A DNA stretch of 18,353 nucleotides from DATKMG01 sp035541995 (GTDB lineage: Bacteria; Acidobacteriota; Terriglobia; Versatilivoradales; Versatilivoraceae): assembly GCA_035541995.1 (NCBI GenBank), contig DATKMG010000813.1, positions 1-18,353 on the forward strand, written 5' to 3'. Under the pieces are notes generated by a model, which was not told the DNA's origin, made no database searches, and saw nothing but the letters and a program-made list of their open reading frames with translations. The position numbers were made by a program, and so were the translations under genes. Positions within the stretch are counted from its first letter, which is position 1, and each line of letters starts with the position of its first letter. This document shows positions 1 through 7,669 of this stretch, piece by piece.

Positions 1-537
1 CAGTGCTAGTGCTCGGGCGACCGCAATCCGCTGGCGCTGCCCACCGCTAAATTGGTGGGGATATTTGTCAAGCGAAGACAATTCCAGCCCCACGACCTTG
101 AGCAATCCTGTCACCTCCTCCATCCGTTGCCGGTTGGAAGCAAAGTTGTGATGGATGATGAAGGGCTCTTCGAGGATATCACTAACTGTCATTCTGGGGT
201 TCAGCGAGGAGTAGGGATCTTGAAAAACGATCTGAATCTGTCGTCGCAACTGTCTCATCGATCGGGAATCAAGCTCCAAAACATTCCTGCCCTCGAAGCA
301 GATCTCACCTGAACTTGGCTCAATGAGGCGGAGCACACAATATCCCAGCGTGGTCTTGCCGCAACCGGATTCTCCTACCAACCCGAAGGTCTCCCCTCGA
401 CGGATGTCCAGGCTGACGCCATCCAGTGCCTTTACGGTCTCCTTGCCCATCTTGCCCAGGCGTGTCCGAACCGGGTAGTACTTTTTCAAATCCCGGACAT
501 GCAGCAAGGGGCTATTCTCATTTGAGGACATTGGCAT
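1..537 (-). CDS. dppF: Oligopeptide/dipeptide ABC transporter ATP-binding protein, DppF/OppF type (3' end cut off by window)
   Basis: The first 179 codons of an ABC ATPase that continues beyond the window edge. Visible motifs are Walker A GESGCGKTT (about residues 55-63), a Q-loop in FQDPYSSLNP followed by RMTV, and the signature FSGGQRQR just before the edge. The long N-terminal stretch before the nucleotide-binding core (KYYPVRTRLGKMGKETVKA) and the PYSSLNPRMT sequence are typical of the DppF/OppF subfamily. It would hydrolyse ATP on the cytoplasmic face of a peptide importer, paired with the DppD protein encoded at 1854-2924. Two in-frame ATGs (537 and 531) are possible and neither has a clear Shine-Dalgarno. 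It starts 8 bases after the stop of the rsm22-like gene, so it is probably co-transcribed. Walker B and the C-terminal region are not visible. Peptide specificity cannot be told from the sequence. Confidence 0.93.
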   Translation of the reverse strand, partial: MPMSSNENSPLLHVRDLKKYYPVRTRLGKMGKETVKALDGVSLDIRRGETFGLVGESGCGKTTLGYCVLRLIEPSSGEICFEGRNVLELDSRSMRQLRRQIQIVFQDPYSSLNPRMTVSDILEEPFIIHHNFASNRQRMEEVTGLLKVVGLELSSLDKYPHQFSGGQRQRIAVARALAL

Positions 538-545
538 TAGAAGGA

Positions 546-1817
546 TTAATGCATATTCTCATCCTGACTGAACTCAATGGTGATCCGGCTCTCAGGTTCC
601 ACTCGAACCTCCTGGTCATTGTGGATTTTCAGGCAATCCGTGCGGACCACATGCCCCCGCTCCAAGCAAAGAAAAGCTTGATTGGTTGGGGACCGATGCT
701 TGTTCAGACAGTTGACCCTGCAACGCCCCCTTTCTCCACACAGAAAAATGGATGCTTTCCCTTTTTCTTCCATCAATTCGCTCACTACCCGCCAGACTTC
801 AGAACCTGTCACATCTCCTCGACGCCAAAGCCGGTTCCTTTGTTCTGTTTGGAAGCCGGGAGGCTGCAACTCCTTAACGGCAGTTTGGACAGAGTAAGGT
901 ATTGCATCGGTAGACCTCTCCTGAATCTGGCTGGATCTCGCGTCCTTCACAGATATCCCCAAACGGCTCAAGATTACATACGAAAATTTCAGGGAGTCCT
1001 TGCGGTTTCCAAGCAGGCTATTGACTTCGCCAACGGCCTCGGGGGGAGTCCAGGCGCGGTCCTCATGACACCAATCCTTTGGATGATCCTTACTGACAGC
1101 GGGACAGGGACGGTTATGAACACAGGGGCCATAGACTTTTAAGTTGGTACTGACTAGAAGACGATCTCTCAGCTGAAGAAGTTGCCTGGAGGTTTCTCTA
1201 AGAGCCGGTTCTAGAAGAATCAGGAACCCGCGGCGAGCCAACCAACGGCCTGCCACTGCGGAAATCAATTCGAAACGGCTTATCAGACATTCATCCCCAA
1301 TAAACAATTCGTTCAGAACATTCGCCAGGATAATGAAATCAAATTCTCCCTTGAGCTGTAGGGAATCGAGTCGCGCCAGATCAGCTACCACGGTTTGCAG
1401 ATGGTTCCTCGCTGCGGGCTTCACCGCTTTGACGAACTCGGCCTGCCAGGCGAACAAGGCCCGACTCTCGCGCAGATTGGCATCAATGGAATCTACAGCC
1501 ACGCCCTCCAGTGATTCCCACACTGAAGGGTTGTTTACCCAAAAGTCCAAGAACCCGATGAGGTGAGTTCCAGGACCACAACCGAGATCCAAGATTCGAG
1601 GATTTGGGCTCATGAATTCATGAGCAGCGGGATGCGCCCAAATCTCCTGAAGGATCGATTCCATTTTGGCGAGATTCGCTGGAAAAAAATAAAGGAGATA
1701 AGCTTGGCGGAGGAGTGGGTCTCGCAGCAATGCAGCCGACAAATCTTGGCGCTGCCGTGTGTAGATTTCGGAAAGCCGTGCAACGCCCTTCGCTAGATCC
1801 AAGATCCTGAATTGCAT
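546..1817 (-). CDS. Rsm22/METTL17-like small-subunit ribosome assembly protein (SAM methyltransferase fold, Cys motifs)
   Basis: A 423-aa protein with a class I SAM-binding motif, ILDLGCGPGTH (about 75-85), an acidic second strand (VAVDSIDAN) and ILANVLNEL in the motif IV area. Behind the fold lies a Cys motif of the Rsm22 family: GPCVHNRPCP followed by DWCH (Cys about 232, 238, 250). A FSYVILSR strand follows, then a C-terminal Cys-rich segment (about 360-395) with FLCGERGRC and NCLNKHR. Rsm22/METTL17 proteins act in assembly of the (mitochondrial) small ribosomal subunit and bind an Fe-S cluster through such cysteines; catalytic methylation is doubtful in the family. An upstream TTG at 1847 is also in frame, but the ATG at 1817 has a good Shine-Dalgarno, so I prefer it. 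It lies between dppD (stop at 1854) and dppF (start 537), an unexpected place for a ribosome factor. Family assignment is fairly sure; its role here is inferred. Confidence 0.82.
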   Translation of the reverse strand: MQFRILDLAKGVARLSEIYTRQRQDLSAALLRDPLLRQAYLLYFFPANLAKMESILQEIWAHPAAHEFMSPNPRILDLGCGPGTHLIGFLDFWVNNPSVWESLEGVAVDSIDANLRESRALFAWQAEFVKAVKPAARNHLQTVVADLARLDSLQLKGEFDFIILANVLNELFIGDECLISRFELISAVAGRWLARRGFLILLEPALRETSRQLLQLRDRLLVSTNLKVYGPCVHNRPCPAVSKDHPKDWCHEDRAWTPPEAVGEVNSLLGNRKDSLKFSYVILSRLGISVKDARSSQIQERSTDAIPYSVQTAVKELQPPGFQTEQRNRLWRRGDVTGSEVWRVVSELMEEKGKASIFLCGERGRCRVNCLNKHRSPTNQAFLCLERGHVVRTDCLKIHNDQEVRVEPESRITIEFSQDENMH

Positions 1818-1821
1818 GAAA

Positions 1822-1826
1822 TCCTT
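1822..1826 (-). promoter_or_regulatory. Ribosome binding site of the rsm22-like gene
   Basis: AAGGA lies 4 bases before the ATG at 1817. It decides between that ATG and the upstream in-frame TTG at 1847, which has no such site. Confidence 0.6.
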
Positions 1827-1853
1827 ACTGGGAGTGGCTTCAGCCAAACAGGC

Positions 1854-2924
1854 CTAGACGTACTTGACACAGCGAACCCGCCAACCTGGACTAACCTGGG
1901 TTAACTCAATAGAAGATTGGGAGCACCGAGGTCCCATCTCGTACCGGCAACGGGGCTGAAAAGCACAGCCAGTCACGACACACCGCAGATCGGGCACTGA
2001 GCCGGGAATCGGTTGCAGGCGATTACCTTCTCCCCGCCGAGTCACCCGTTGGGGAAAAGCACGCATGAGGGCCTCGGTATATGGATGTCGTGGGTTTTGA
2101 AAGACGCTCCTAGCCGGCCCCTGCTCGACAATTCGGCCGGCGTACATAATACAGACTTCATCGGCAATTTTAGAAACCACGGCCAGATCGTGCGAGATGA
2201 TCAGAAGGGATAATTGAAATTCTGTCTTCAGCCTCTCTAGCAAATCCAGAATTTGAGCCTGGATGGTTACGTCCAGTGCCGTGGTGGGCTCATCCGCAAT
2301 TAAGAGGCTGGGGCGAAGAACCAAGGCCATGGCAATCATCGCCCGTTGCCGTAACCCTCCTGAGAGTTGATGCGGATACTCCATCAAACGCTGTTCGGGC
2401 ATAGGCACTGAGACGGCACGCAGGGCCTCAATCGCAAGACCCTTTGCCTCCCTGTTGGATAAGATCTCATGGGTTTGTATGGCCTCAATGATTTGACTTC
2501 CGATGGTGAGCACCGGGTTAAAGGCTATCATGGGTTCTTGAAAAATCATGGCGATCTTCCGCCCCCGGACCCTCCGCATCTCAGTTCTGGAGAGCCTCAG
2601 CAAATCAATGGGTGACGAGCCACCGCCCCTGGATAAGTTGGTGCTGACATCCCCAATTCCAGCCGAGGGTATAACAGTCCCGTCGGTGGGTCGCCCAATC
2701 CCGTTTTCAAAGAACCAGATTTCTCCACCAACGATTCGGGCAGGATAACGGATAAGTCCCAGGACTGAAAGCGCCGTCATAGTCTTGCCGCAACCCGATT
2801 CGCCCACCAGACCGAGCGTCATGCCTCTCGGAACCGTGAGAGATACTTGGTTGACGGCCTGTATGGGTCCCTCAGCAGTCTCTATGCGTGTCTCTAGATT
2901 ATGGATTATCAGAATCGGATTCAT
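1854..2924 (-). CDS. dppD: Oligopeptide/dipeptide ABC transporter ATP-binding protein, DppD/OppD type, with an internal insertion
   Basis: A 356-aa ABC ATPase. Walker A is GESGCGKT (41-48), the Q-loop is in MIFQEPM (126-132), the signature is LSGGLRQR (187-194), Walker B is LLIADEPTTALD, and the switch His is in ISHD. The C-terminal oligopeptide-transporter extension (HPYTEALM, then GSVPDL) ends in four cysteines spaced C-x4-C-x5-C-x7-C (about 315-334). This is the arrangement seen in DppD/OppD proteins, some of which carry an Fe-S cluster there. Between strand GGEIWFFE and helix DLLRLSRTEMRR there is an extra stretch of about 33 residues (74-106), Gly/Ser/Pro rich, absent from typical family members (see findings). 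It energises import of small peptides with DppF. No Shine-Dalgarno is visible at the ATG. Permeases and a binding protein are not in the window. Confidence 0.93.
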   Translation of the reverse strand: MNPILIIHNLETRIETAEGPIQAVNQVSLTVPRGMTLGLVGESGCGKTMTALSVLGLIRYPARIVGGEIWFFENGIGRPTDGTVIPSAGIGDVSTNLSRGGGSSPIDLLRLSRTEMRRVRGRKIAMIFQEPMIAFNPVLTIGSQIIEAIQTHEILSNREAKGLAIEALRAVSVPMPEQRLMEYPHQLSGGLRQRAMIAMALVLRPSLLIADEPTTALDVTIQAQILDLLERLKTEFQLSLLIISHDLAVVSKIADEVCIMYAGRIVEQGPARSVFQNPRHPYTEALMRAFPQRVTRRGEGNRLQPIPGSVPDLRCVVTGCAFQPRCRYEMGPRCSQSSIELTQVSPGWRVRCVKYV

Positions 2925-2966
2925 GGCAAACGGAGAATTACGAGTTGTGACAATTCCCTCAAATCG

Positions 2967-3320
2967 TCAGCGGGTTCCGGATCGGGAGTCGAGATGATCG
3001 TTGGCCACCGAGCTTCCTGCCTGACCTCGTGCTTGCCGGCGATTGATGACTTTGGCCTTAAGAAACGAATGAACCCCGTAGCCCAGCATCAGGCCGCCGA
3101 ATGCGACTGTTGAGGTTAATTTGTAATAAGAGACTTCTCCCAAATCCAGGTAACTTCGGATTTGTCTGTAGGCACTGAAAAGAATGATTCCGCCCAAGAC
3201 AAGGAAGAGGAACCCAGTCATCTCCAGAAAAAGAATATGAAGGGTCTTGAATAATCCTGAGAACGCGCGTTGTAGCTGCTTCCACACTGATGGTCCCTCC
3301 AACCTCCCGTTGAACTCCAT
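2967..3320 (-). CDS. Small two-helix inner-membrane protein of unknown function
   Basis: A 117-aa protein I do not recognise. It has a short basic N-terminal region, a strong hydrophobic helix at about 28-50 (ILFLEMTGFLFLVLGGIILF), a polar loop with YRQIRSYLDLGEVSYY, a second hydrophobic segment at about 68-87, and a basic, hydrophilic C-terminal tail (KAKVINRRQARGQ). This predicts a membrane hairpin with both ends in the cytoplasm. The ATG at 3320 lacks a Shine-Dalgarno but has an extended -10 box ending 8 bases upstream. A GTG at 3287, preceded by GGAGG, would give a shorter protein that keeps both helices. It lies 42 bases before dppD. Reading it as real rests on clean membrane segments and on its filling the gap; function is unknown. 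Confidence 0.65.
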   Translation of the reverse strand: MEFNGRLEGPSVWKQLQRAFSGLFKTLHILFLEMTGFLFLVLGGIILFSAYRQIRSYLDLGEVSYYKLTSTVAFGGLMLGYGVHSFLKAKVINRRQARGQAGSSVANDHLDSRSGTR

Positions 3321-3328
3321 GAGGACAG

Positions 3329-3337
3329 ATCATACCA
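3329..3337 (-). promoter_or_regulatory. Possible extended -10 promoter before the two-helix membrane protein
   Basis: TGGTATGAT reads as an extended -10 (TGn plus TATGAT, 5 of 6 to TATAAT). It ends 8 bases before the ATG at 3320, so transcription would start at or next to the start codon. No good -35 is seen 17 bases upstream (CAGGGC). It would serve the membrane protein, dppD, rsm22 and dppF as a separate unit. Confidence 0.35.
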
Positions 3338-3411
3338 CAGAGTTCAGGATGGCCCTGCACCCAGCAGGTTACAGCTCACCCCGAAAGACTCTGCCTTTTG
3401 ACAATATCAGC

Positions 3412-3429
3412 AAGCGCCGCCTGGCACTT
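3412..3429 (-). other. Short hairpin after the M24 peptidase gene
   Basis: AAGTGCC and GGCGCTT can pair (7 bp including one G-T) around the loop AGGC, about 30 bases after the peptidase stop codon. No U-tract follows, so it is not a convincing intrinsic terminator. It lies in the 136-base gap that separates the dap/peptidase block from the dppD block, so it may slow or stabilise transcript ends. Confidence 0.25.
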
Positions 3430-3456
3430 TTGACGGGGATTGGAGGTAGGGTGAGT

Positions 3457-4632
3457 TTACTTGATTTCCAGATACTTGGGGAAACGGGTCAGATTCCAGA
3501 TTCCTGTCGGGGTGACGACTACGAGGTCTTCTAGACGGACTCCACCTGTGCCCGCATAATAGAGTCCAGGTTCAACCGTGACAACATGCCCGGGTCTGAG
3601 ACAATCGTCTCCTTTGCCCCCGAGCCGGGGCGCCTCATGAATTTCCAGCCCAACCCCATGCCCGGTTCCATGGAAGAAGCCTTGCATACGCCCTTTGATT
3701 GTTCCGGTGACGAAACCTTGGCGCTCGAAGTAACTGACTACCATTTGGTGAACTGCGCGTCCTGAAATCCCAGGCCGGATTTCCTGCAGGGCCAGTTGCT
3801 GGGCCTCATACACAGCCTGGTATTGGGCCTTTAAACGGGCACTGGCACGGCCTTTCACTACAGTCCGAGTAATGTCCCCCCAATACCCTGATCGCTGGGA
3901 GCGTGGAAAGACATCAATGATAATAGGTTGATGCGGCTTGAGCAAACCACTCCCTTCCTGGTGAGGATCGACTCCCTGCTCACCACAGGCTACGATAGTT
4001 CGGTTGGCCACACAGCCATGCTCGAGAACCGCTATACTGATCTGTTGTTTCAGAATCTGGGAAGTCAATTTGGTTCCATTCCACCAGAGGGTCCCATCCA
4101 GTCTGATCCTGGAATCACGGAGCACCTGGATGGCGGCTGCAACTCCGGCTTCTGCAGCTTGCTGTGCCTTCCGGATCTCGCGAGTCTCTGCACGGGTCTT
4201 AAATTCCCGTTCGGGAAATATTGGCCCCTCACTCACATGAACTCGAAACCCGAATTTCCGCAGTTGTTCGGCCAGACCGAAGGGAAAGCTGCCTGGAACA
4301 GTCACGGAACGAATCCCTCTGTGGTCCAGCACTTTTGCCAAGATGGGGGCTGTCTCGAAACTCTTCGCCCCCTCCTTCCGTAACATCTTTTCATAGCGAG
4401 ACAAAGACAAGACCGAGTGAACGCGCGCTTGTGCCTTGGCCCGATCAATTTCCAGGTCACTCATCACCAAGTACTTACGACCGCGATGGATGAAGAAAAT
4501 AAAGGGATCGGGTGCAAAGAAACCCGTGGCGAAGAGAAGGTCAGCCTGCGTCTCGCTGGCAGCTACGATCAACCTGGCGTCCGTTACGGACAATTGCCTG
4601 GTTTTAAACTTGGGATTCATGCCTGAAATCAT
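3457..4632 (-). CDS. M24-family metallopeptidase (Xaa-Pro aminopeptidase/prolidase-like)
   Basis: A 391-aa two-domain protein with a creatinase-type N-terminal domain (about 15-140) and a pita-bread catalytic domain (about 150-385). All five expected metal ligands are present: D240 in IIIDVFP, D253 in GDITRT, H325 in HGTGHGVG, E354 in VTVEPGLY and E368 in VRLEDLVVV. This predicts an active dinuclear-metal peptidase, probably cleaving Xaa-Pro bonds of short peptides in the cytoplasm; no signal peptide is seen. Its ATG overlaps the M20D stop codon as ATGA (4632-4629), implying translational coupling; an ATG four codons later is an alternative. With peptide-transporter ATPases downstream and M20D upstream, a part in peptide turnover or salvage is plausible. 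The exact substrate cannot be read from the sequence. Confidence 0.92.
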   Translation of the reverse strand: MISGMNPKFKTRQLSVTDARLIVAASETQADLLFATGFFAPDPFIFFIHRGRKYLVMSDLEIDRAKAQARVHSVLSLSRYEKMLRKEGAKSFETAPILAKVLDHRGIRSVTVPGSFPFGLAEQLRKFGFRVHVSEGPIFPEREFKTRAETREIRKAQQAAEAGVAAAIQVLRDSRIRLDGTLWWNGTKLTSQILKQQISIAVLEHGCVANRTIVACGEQGVDPHQEGSGLLKPHQPIIIDVFPRSQRSGYWGDITRTVVKGRASARLKAQYQAVYEAQQLALQEIRPGISGRAVHQMVVSYFERQGFVTGTIKGRMQGFFHGTGHGVGLEIHEAPRLGGKGDDCLRPGHVVTVEPGLYYAGTGGVRLEDLVVVTPTGIWNLTRFPKYLEIK

Positions 4633-5858
4633 GCCTTCTGAAAGTCCTGATTACCTACAAGATATTCGATGACCAAACGACACATCACTTCGATCCCTAA
4701 AGGGATCGACGCTTCATCAACGTCAAATTCCGGAGTATGGAGCATGGCGCTAATTCCCTTGCTTTCGTTCCGGACTCCCAGGAAGAAGTAGAAGCCGGGG
4801 ACCTTCTCCGCAAACAACGCGAAGTCCTCAGATCCCATGTGGGGTTTCTGCAGCAGAACATTCCCCTCGCCGAGAGTATCCTGGAGAACTGGGACACTCA
4901 TGGAGACCAATCCCGGGGCATTCAAGGTTACCGGAGAACGTGGGGTTACCTTCATGCTATAGGTGGCGCCAAACCCCTGAGTGATCCCCCGAATCACAGT
5001 TTCAATCCGGCCAGGGGCCATGGCACGAACCTCGGGGCTCAACGAGCGGATCATCCCTACCAGGCGAACTTGGTCAGCTATGATATTGAATTGGCTTCCG
5101 GCTTCCATGATTCCAATTGAAATCAGGAACGGGTCCCGGGCATCCACAGTGCGACTGGCCAAGGTCTGCAAAGCAATCACCACATGCGAGGCCACTACGA
5201 TGGAGTCTACACCGGTGTGGGGGTAGGCCCCGTGGGTCTTGCGACCGTGAATGGTGATTTCGAGAAAATCATTGCTGGCCCAAACTGCCCCTTCGTGGTA
5301 TCCCACCTTTCCGACATCGATCACCGGCATCACGTGAAGGGCAAATATCGCATCCACGGCGGGGTTCTCGAGAACCCCCTCCTTGAGCATGAGGGCAGCC
5401 CCACCTTCCTCACCGGCAGGAATGTCTTCTTCAGCCGGCTGGAAGATGAACTTGACCCGGCCCGGGAGTTCTGCTTTGAGAGAACTTAGCACTTCGGCTA
5501 CACCCAAGGCGACTGTGGTGTGCACGTCGTGTCCGCAAGCATGTTTGACACCGTTGGTTTGAGACTTGTAGGAAACATCCAAGGTCTCCTGGATTGGTAA
5601 AGCGTCCAAATCGGCCCGAATGGCTACTGTCGATCCGGAACGATTTCCGGCCAGGAGGCCCACTACTCCGGTCCTGGCGACTCCTGTTTGCAGCGTAAGC
5701 CCCAGGCTTTTCAAACGGGATGCCACCTTTTCAGAAGTTCGGAATTCACGGTTGCTTAATTCAGGATGACGGTGCAAGTCGCGCCGGAATTCGATCAGCG
5801 ACGGACCTAGCCCTTGAGCTCGATTCCGGATGCTTGAACTGAGATTCTCTACCTTCAT
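4629..5858 (-). CDS. M20D-family amidohydrolase, candidate N-succinyl-diaminopimelate desuccinylase
   Basis: A 409-aa zinc/manganese amidohydrolase of the hippurate hydrolase/IAA-amino acid hydrolase/N-acetyl-DAP deacetylase group. Metal-site residues are visible: C108 and H110 in ACGHDVH, E143-E144 in FQPAEED, H175 in ALHVMP, and H374 in LHTPEFDVDE. RRDLHRHPELS (25-35) is the usual N-terminal M20D motif. The dimerisation domain lies at about 185-300. The gene starts inside the dapD stop codon (ATGA, 5858-5855) and ends inside the M24 start codon. The sequence places it in M20D rather than in the M20A family of classical DapE. Because it is coupled to a succinylase-type dapD, I infer it may do the desuccinylase step of lysine/DAP synthesis. 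A peptide or N-acyl-amino-acid hydrolase is the alternative. Confidence 0.88.
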   Translation of the reverse strand: MKVENLSSSIRNRAQGLGPSLIEFRRDLHRHPELSNREFRTSEKVASRLKSLGLTLQTGVARTGVVGLLAGNRSGSTVAIRADLDALPIQETLDVSYKSQTNGVKHACGHDVHTTVALGVAEVLSSLKAELPGRVKFIFQPAEEDIPAGEEGGAALMLKEGVLENPAVDAIFALHVMPVIDVGKVGYHEGAVWASNDFLEITIHGRKTHGAYPHTGVDSIVVASHVVIALQTLASRTVDARDPFLISIGIMEAGSQFNIIADQVRLVGMIRSLSPEVRAMAPGRIETVIRGITQGFGATYSMKVTPRSPVTLNAPGLVSMSVPVLQDTLGEGNVLLQKPHMGSEDFALFAEKVPGFYFFLGVRNESKGISAMLHTPEFDVDEASIPLGIEVMCRLVIEYLVGNQDFQKA

Positions 5859-6691
5859 GATCGCAGCAATTCCTCAAGGCTCACGCGAGCGTCAGTCCCT
5901 TGGTCTCGATACTTGACAATGACCGGGACAGCCAATTGCAGGTGGTGCTTGTTGGCAAACTCCCCTCGAGCAGGTCGGCTGCCGGGGACCACAACCGCTT
6001 CATGGGGGATGACGAGCGGAGATTCTATAGTTTTGCGGTAGATTCGTTCTTTGACGAGGTCATAAATGGGAGTTGAGCCGGTAATGACGGTACCCGCCCC
6101 GATTACAGCACCGGATTCCACGACGGTGCCCTCGTAAATGCCGCAATTCCCTCCCACCAGTACATCGTCCTCCACTATGACGGGCAACGCTCCCATCGGT
6201 TCCAACACGCCGCCAATTTGAGTGCCAGCGCTGATGTGGACTCGCTTTCCGATCTGGGCGCAAGATCCGATCAGGGCGTGGGAGTCGACCATGCTCTCAT
6301 CGTCGATATAAGCTCCGACGTTGACATACATGGGCGGCATCAACGTGACGTTTTTCCCTAAGTATGCACCGGTTCGCACCGAAGAACCTCCGGGAACAAG
6401 ACGGACAGAATGTGAGAGAGTCTGCAGATTCTTGAGAGGAAAAGTGTCCTTGTCTCGGAACTGAAACCAGGAGTTGATTGAAAAATCGGCTACACTCCCG
6501 AGTTTAAATCCAAGGAGAATTCCCTGCTTCACCCACTCATTGACCTGCCACTTCCCCGCCACTTTGTCGGCGGCACGGATTGCACCCTTATCCAGGGCGG
6601 CAAGGAATGTCTCGAAGACCTGGCGGGATTCAAGGTCTAACTCTGCCCGCTGGCGGGCGTAGTGGAGCGGGATCAGTTGTTCCAGATTCAT
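5855..6691 (-). CDS. dapD: 2,3,4,5-tetrahydropyridine-2,6-dicarboxylate N-succinyltransferase
   Basis: A 278-aa protein covering the full length of DapD. The N-terminal helical domain has KVAGKWQVNEWVKQGILLGF, like the [20 protein letters not shown] region of the E. coli enzyme. A left-handed beta-helix follows with hexapeptide repeats (YVNVGAYIDDESMVDS, GSCAQIGKRVHISAG, IGGVLEP). The C-terminal part has VVPGSRPARGEF and VIVKYRD. DapD transfers succinyl from succinyl-CoA to tetrahydrodipicolinate, opening the ring for DAP and lysine synthesis in the cytoplasm. The gene begins 27 bases after dapA and overlaps the M20D gene by ATGA. Size and domain pattern fit the succinylase and not the shorter acetylase DapH. 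I see no truncation or missing segment. Confidence 0.97.
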   Translation of the reverse strand: MNLEQLIPLHYARQRAELDLESRQVFETFLAALDKGAIRAADKVAGKWQVNEWVKQGILLGFKLGSVADFSINSWFQFRDKDTFPLKNLQTLSHSVRLVPGGSSVRTGAYLGKNVTLMPPMYVNVGAYIDDESMVDSHALIGSCAQIGKRVHISAGTQIGGVLEPMGALPVIVEDDVLVGGNCGIYEGTVVESGAVIGAGTVITGSTPIYDLVKERIYRKTIESPLVIPHEAVVVPGSRPARGEFANKHHLQLAVPVIVKYRDQGTDARVSLEELLRS

Positions 6692-6718
6692 GGAGACTGG
6701 TCCATCCTCAAGTCGCTC

Positions 6719-7612
6719 TCAAGCCAACAACCCAAGATCCTGCAAGATAATTCGCAATTTTTCGCGGTTGGCAGATTGCAGGGGCACGAGTGGCAAACGG
6801 TAGGTCTCTTCTACGAGTCCCATCATGGCCATGGCGGCTTTCACCGGGACCGGGTTTGTCTCAATGAAATTCGCGCGCATCAATGCGAAATTCCGATAAT
6901 GAATCTGCCTGGCCAAGCCCCAATTGCCATCGAGTGCGGCATGAATCATACGGGCGAACTCCCCGGGTATTTCATTCGACAACACCGAGATACACCCGTC
7001 CCCACCCATCGCAATCAAGGGCAACGCGAACGAGTCATCACCCGACAGCACGCTGAAGTTCTTGGGGCGGTCACGCAGAATCAGCATCATCTGGTCCATG
7101 TTCCCAGATGCTTCCTTGACCCCCACGATGTTGGGGATTTCCGCCAAGCGCAGCAGAATGGTCGGGTCAATATTGACGCCTGTCCTGCCGGGAATGTTGT
7201 AAATGATGATCGGGATATCGGCCGACTCTGCGATGGCCTTGAAATGCTGGTAATGCCCTTCCGGAGAGGGCTTGTTGTAATAGGGCCCGACAGAGAGGAC
7301 GGCATCCGCTCCAATCTGACTGGCAAATTGAGTGAGTTGAATCGCGCGATTGGTATTATTGCTGCCGCCTCCAACTATGACTTTGGCCCGGCGGTTGGTA
7401 AATTGGACTGTCAACTCGCACACTCGGAAGTGTTCGTCGTATTCCAGGGTGGAGGCTTCACCCGTAGTCCCGCATGGGACAATAGCATCGATGCCCCCTT
7501 GAATCTGGAACTCGATGATCCTCCGGAGATGGTCCTCGTTCAACTTCCCATTGCGATCAAACGGCGTCACCAGGGCCGTCATGGCTCCTCGAAAAAGGCT
7601 ATTCTCTTTCAT
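6719..7612 (-). CDS. dapA: 4-hydroxy-tetrahydrodipicolinate synthase
   Basis: A 297-aa class I aldolase-fold enzyme condensing pyruvate with aspartate semialdehyde, the first committed step to DAP/lysine. Key residues are visible: CGTTGE (47-52) with the Thr pair of the proton relay, Y138 in IIIYNIPGRTG, and the Schiff-base lysine K166 in GVKEASGN. The open frame extends 18 codons upstream, but the extension lacks family similarity. MKENSLFRGAMTALVTPF at 7612 matches a normal DapA N-terminus and has AAGGGA about 11 bases upstream. The gene follows dapB after 57 bases and precedes dapD, so the three are almost certainly one transcript. No lysine riboswitch fold was recognised in the short gap. 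Confidence 0.97.
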   Translation of the reverse strand: MKENSLFRGAMTALVTPFDRNGKLNEDHLRRIIEFQIQGGIDAIVPCGTTGEASTLEYDEHFRVCELTVQFTNRRAKVIVGGGSNNTNRAIQLTQFASQIGADAVLSVGPYYNKPSPEGHYQHFKAIAESADIPIIIYNIPGRTGVNIDPTILLRLAEIPNIVGVKEASGNMDQMMLILRDRPKNFSVLSGDDSFALPLIAMGGDGCISVLSNEIPGEFARMIHAALDGNWGLARQIHYRNFALMRANFIETNPVPVKAAMAMMGLVEETYRLPLVPLQSANREKLRIILQDLGLLA

Positions 7613-7669
7613 AACTAATCCGTCCCTTTCATGAAGGAGAAAGAAGGTGGACAGCAGAAGGGCCAAACC

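Noticed and set aside
426..1142. Long plus-strand open frame (238 codons)
   Set aside because: It lies wholly opposite dppF and the rsm22-like gene, whose minus-strand products have clear family motifs; the plus-strand product resembles nothing.
3321..3456. Intrinsic terminator between the peptidase and membrane-protein genes
   Set aside because: The 3412-3429 hairpin is short and has no following T-run; kept only as a weak hairpin.
6662..7618. Plus-strand open frame of 318 codons
   Set aside because: It is the antisense of dapA and the start of dapD, both unmistakable; the composition is that of a shadow frame.
7613..7669. Lysine riboswitch or attenuator before dapA
   Set aside because: The 57-base gap is far too short for an L-box and shows no leader peptide or hairpin with a U-tract.
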